Below are positions 61,230-64,000 of a DNA stretch of 64,000 bases, one piece after another. The notes under the pieces are model-generated. The model was not told the origin of the DNA. It searched no databases and saw only the letters and a program-made list of their open reading frames with translations. This DNA comes from an uncultured Paraburkholderia sp. (GTDB lineage: Bacteria; Pseudomonadota; Gammaproteobacteria; Burkholderiales; Burkholderiaceae). The stretch's first letter is position 1. Each line of letters opens with the position of its first letter. The stretch spans positions 154,324 through 218,323 of the forward strand of contig CALNWN010000010.1 in assembly GCA_940746715.1 (NCBI GenBank), in the 5' to 3' direction. A program made the translations under genes and the position numbers.

Positions 61230-61752
61230 TAAGATAATGTTGACTTTGTGCCTGCTTTGTGCCTGTCGACTCCTACACTCCTTGTCGAGCAAGGGTTTGC
61301 GGGTTTTTCGGCGGTTGCGGGCTGCAGCGGGTTTCGCAGCGCTGCGACGCACCGGCAGCCACTCTGCACCACGCTGTTCCCACGCAGTCCAGGTTTCGAT
61401 TCGCCGCCATTCGTTGGTCAGACGCTTGCCGAAACGCGCTGTTTGCAGGAGCCCGCACCGTGCAGCGGCTACCCGGCGCCTCAATGTCCGCTCCCGCTCT
61501 TTCAGGAAGCACCGGTCGTCGTGCACGTTTGCATACGTCGGCGGGAGCGGCGCGAAGCGCCGGCTTGAGAGAGCTCAGCAGTATCTCGGCATGGCGGTCT
61601 TGCCGCAGCGCCGCTCTCGGCCCGCAATTAACGGGCCGGCAGCGGGCCGTCCGCGAGGAGTGAATTCCGCCGTGTTTAACAACGCTTCGCTGAACGCGCA
61701 TATAGAATGGCGTTTTCCCTAGCGTCTAACGCATCGTCCTGGAGATTTCTCA
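61230..61752. other. 523-bp leader upstream of mdh without a recognised gene
   Basis: Open frames exist on both strands but are GC-driven and carry no recognisable motif. TAGAAT at 61702-61707 resembles a -10 box and lies 45 bp before ATG 61753, so the mdh promoter is probably at the right-hand end. No hairpin with a T-run was seen. Confidence 0.4.
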
Positions 61753-62733
61753 ATGGCTAAGCCCGCAAAGCGCGTTGCCGTCACTGGCGCCGCAGGTCAA
61801 ATTGCTTACTCCCTGCTGTTCCGCATCGCCAATGGTGATCTGCTCGGCAAGGATCAGCCGGTTATCCTGCAACTGCTCGACCTGCCGCAAGCGCAAGGCG
61901 CCGTCAAAGGCGTCGTGATGGAACTGGATGATTGCGCGTTCCCGCTGCTGTCGGGCGTCGTGATCACGGACGACCCGAAGGTCGCATTCAAGGACGCAGG
62001 CGTTGCCCTGCTGGTCGGCGCCCGCCCGCGTTCGAAAGGCATGGAGCGTAAGGACCTGCTGTCGGCCAACGCCGAAATCTTCACGGTTCAGGGCAAGGCG
62101 CTGAACGAAGTGGCAAGCCGCGACGTGAAGGTGCTGGTGGTCGGCAACCCGGCCAACACGAACGCCTACATCGCGATGAAGTCGGCTCCGGACCTGCCGA
62201 AGAAGAACTTCACCGCCATGCTGCGTCTGGACCACAACCGCGCGCTGTCGCAACTGGCCGCGAAGTCGGGCAAGCCGGTCGCTTCCATCGAAAAGCTGGC
62301 GGTGTGGGGCAACCACTCGCCGACCATGTACCCCGACTTCCGTTTCGCGACCGCCGAAGGCGAGTCGCTGACCAAGCTCATCAACGACGAATGGAACCGC
62401 AACACGTTCATCCCGACCGTCGGCAAGCGCGGTGCGGCGATCATCGAGGCGCGCGGCCTGTCGTCGGCGGCTTCGGCGGCTAACGCGGCAATCGACCACG
62501 TGCGTGACTGGGTGCTCGGCACCAACGGCAAGTGGGTCACCATGGGCATCCCGTCGGACGGCTCGTACGGCATCCCCGAAGACATCGTCTACGGCGTGCC
62601 CGTGATCTGCGAAAACGGCGAATACAAGCGCGTGGAAGGCCTGGAAATCGACGCGTTCTCGCGCGAAAAGATGGACGGCACGCTGCAGGAACTGCTGGAA
62701 GAGCGCGAAGGCGTTCAACATCTGCTCGGCTAA
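61753..62733 (+). CDS. mdh: Malate dehydrogenase
   Basis: NAD-dependent interconversion of malate and oxaloacetate. 326 residues, the cytosolic-type MDH of beta-proteobacteria. [20 protein letters not shown] (nucleotide binding), substrate Arg region [55 protein letters not shown] and the catalytic His in [21 protein letters not shown] ribosome-binding site precedes ATG 61753. Divergent from the GntR/sdh block. No lesion. Confidence 0.98.
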
Positions 62734-62940
62734 GCACCTGATGCAGAAGAACCAGAACTCCGTAGCGTCGTCGCAGCGGGTTCCGGTTTTTTTCGTGCGA
62801 AGCGAACAGGGAGAGCCGTTGCGGCCATCCGCGCGCTTCGCATCCGATCCGAACGCGTTTTGCCTGTTTGCCCGTCAAACTGGACAGAGCGCGGCCGAAT
62901 CGGTTTTCCCTCAACAAAACCCACGCCCCTGACGCCGAAG

Positions 62941-63970
62941 ATGCGCGCCCTCACACCCGCCGAAGTGCTGTTTGACGGCGAAGTGCCGCCCGCTGTGCTG
63001 CCCGCCTGCGACCATTACGCCGGCAGTGAAAAGCTGATGCTCAAATCGCTCGCGTTGCAGCAGCAGCTCGGACCGGTGTTCGACATCACGCTCGACTGTG
63101 AAGACGGCGCGCAAGTCGGCCGTGAGGCGGAGCACGCGGAGCTGGTCGCGTCGCTCATCGGCAGCGAGCAGGATCGCTTTGGGCGGGTTGGGCGTGCGGA
63201 TTCACGACTTCGCCCATCCGCATTGGCGCGACGACGTCCGCCTGATTTTGCGCGCCGCGAGGCGAGCGCCCGCTTACATCACGCTGCCGAAAATCCGCAA
63301 CGTGCCCGACGCGGCGGAAATGGTCGCGTTCATCGAGGCCACGCGGCGCGAGCTCGGAGTGGCGAGGCCGGTGCCGGTGCAATTGCTGGTGGAAACGCAC
63401 GGCGCGCTCACCCGCGTGTTCGACCTTGCCGCGCTGCCGGGCGTAGAAGCATTGAGCTTCGGTCTGATGGATTTCGTGTCCGCGCACGACGGCGCGATTC
63501 CCGACACCGCCATGCGCTCGCCCGGCCAGTTCGATCATCTGCTCGTGCGGCGTGCAAAGCTCGAGATTTCGGCAGCCTGCCATGCGCACGGCAAGGTGCC
63601 CTCGCACAATGTCAGCACCGAAGTGCGCGACATAAGCGTGGTCGCGAACGACGCGGCGCGCGCCCGCAACGAGTTCGGCTACACCCGCATGTGGAGCATT
63701 CATCCGGCGCAGATCGAAGCGATCGTGGCGGCGTTCGCGCCTCGTGACGAAGAAATCGCCACGGCCACGGAAATCTTGCTGGCTGCGCAGTCGGCTCAAT
63801 GGGGGCCCACGCGCCACCGCGACACGTTGCATGATCGCGCGAGCTACCGCTATTACTGGTCGGTGCTGCGCCGCGCGCGATCCACAGGCCGCGCCATTCC
63901 GCAAGACGCCGCGCCGCTTTTCGCCGGAAGTGAAGCAATGAGCACGCAAAGAGGAGACAGCGGCAGATGA
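62941..63970 (+). pseudogene. HpcH/HpaI aldolase/citrate-lyase-type CoA ester lyase, frameshifted
   Basis: CitE-like lyase family. ATG 62941 (MRALTPAEVLFDGEVPPAVL) starts the conserved N-terminus PACDHYAGSEKLMLKSLALQ and the metal/CoA-binding block FDITLDCEDGAQVGREAEHA. At 63190-63192 one extra G in GTTGGGCGTGCG shifts the frame; GVRIHDFAHPHWRDDVRLIL, KIRNVPDAAEMVAFI, LLVETHGALTRVFDLAALPG and ALSFGLMDFVSAHDGAIPD continue in the second frame to TGA 63968-63970. Only this one lesion was found, so the call depends on that base. The stop overlaps the next start (ATGA at 63967). Confidence 0.8.
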
Positions 63971-64000
63971 GCGAAGCAGACAACAGCGCGAGCACGGCAA
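63967..64000 (+). CDS. Start of an unidentified gene, cut by window edge
   Basis: ATG 63967 overlaps the stop of the lyase remnant (ATGA) and gives MSEADNSASTA before the window ends. An AGGAGA ribosome-binding site lies about ten bases upstream. The overlap suggests cotranscription with mdh and the lyase. Too short to identify. Confidence 0.5.
   Translation, partial: MSEADNSASTA

Noticed and set aside
61230..61740. Several 60-170-codon frames upstream of mdh
   Set aside because: No motifs, atypical residue composition and no convincing ribosome-binding sites.
1..64000. Poor sequence quality as the full explanation of the broken frames
   Set aside because: Lesions include a large deletion, a 5-bp duplication, nonsense substitutions and short-repeat deletions, and they avoid about 47 kb of other genes. 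Some single-base indels could still be errors.

Overview
The window is GC-rich chromosomal DNA from a beta-proteobacterium of the Burkholderiaceae (Burkholderia/Paraburkholderia/Caballeronia group). This rests on protein similarity and on gene order: leuC-leuD-leuB-asd-fimV-truA-trpF-trpB-methyltransferase-trpA-accD-folC-SPOR-cvpA-purF, and sdhCDAB-sdhE-gltA beside mdh. No tRNA, rRNA, CRISPR array, prophage or insertion sequence was recognised.

Layout. 1-11.3 kb is an accessory stretch: photolyase (entering from the left), remnants of a DUF3563 gene, a PHB-depolymerase-type esterase and a PAP2 phosphatase, the molybdate locus (modA intact; modB, modC and convergent modE broken), a broken tautomerase with its divergent broken LysR regulator, a broken exported protein, an intact RES/Xre toxin-antitoxin pair, a broken metallophosphatase and a DUF1345 membrane protein. 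11.7-30.2 kb is an uninterrupted seven-gene glucan/trehalose cluster (glgE, treS-maltokinase, glgB, glgX, treZ, malQ, treY). Together these encode the GlgE route from trehalose to branched alpha-glucan and the TreY/TreZ route back to trehalose. 30.3-33.9 kb holds a broken CNNM/CorC transporter, a histidine-kinase-like protein, an FKBP isomerase and an AraC regulator. 34.1-51.9 kb is a long minus-strand run of biosynthetic genes (purine, folate, fatty acid, Trp, tRNA modification, Asp family, Leu). 52.2-55.0 kb carries glsB, a broken DUF1479 oxygenase and its divergent AraC regulator. 55.2-64 kb is a TCA block (gltA, sdhE, sdhBADC, a GntR regulator, divergent mdh, a broken HpcH/HpaI lyase, and the first codons of another gene).

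The most striking property is selective decay. About fourteen accessory genes (roughly 11 kb) carry frameshifts, in-frame stops or deletions, often several each, and sdhE has an N-terminal frameshift. About 47 kb of biosynthetic, TCA, glucan/trehalose and a few regulatory genes show no lesion I can see. Random sequencing error should not avoid the long genes in this way, so I infer real pseudogenisation in a host-restricted lineage. Rubiaceae leaf-nodule Burkholderia symbionts are the kind of organism I would compare first. The retained glucan/trehalose cluster would then be under selection. Low-quality sequence remains the alternative for individual single-base indels.
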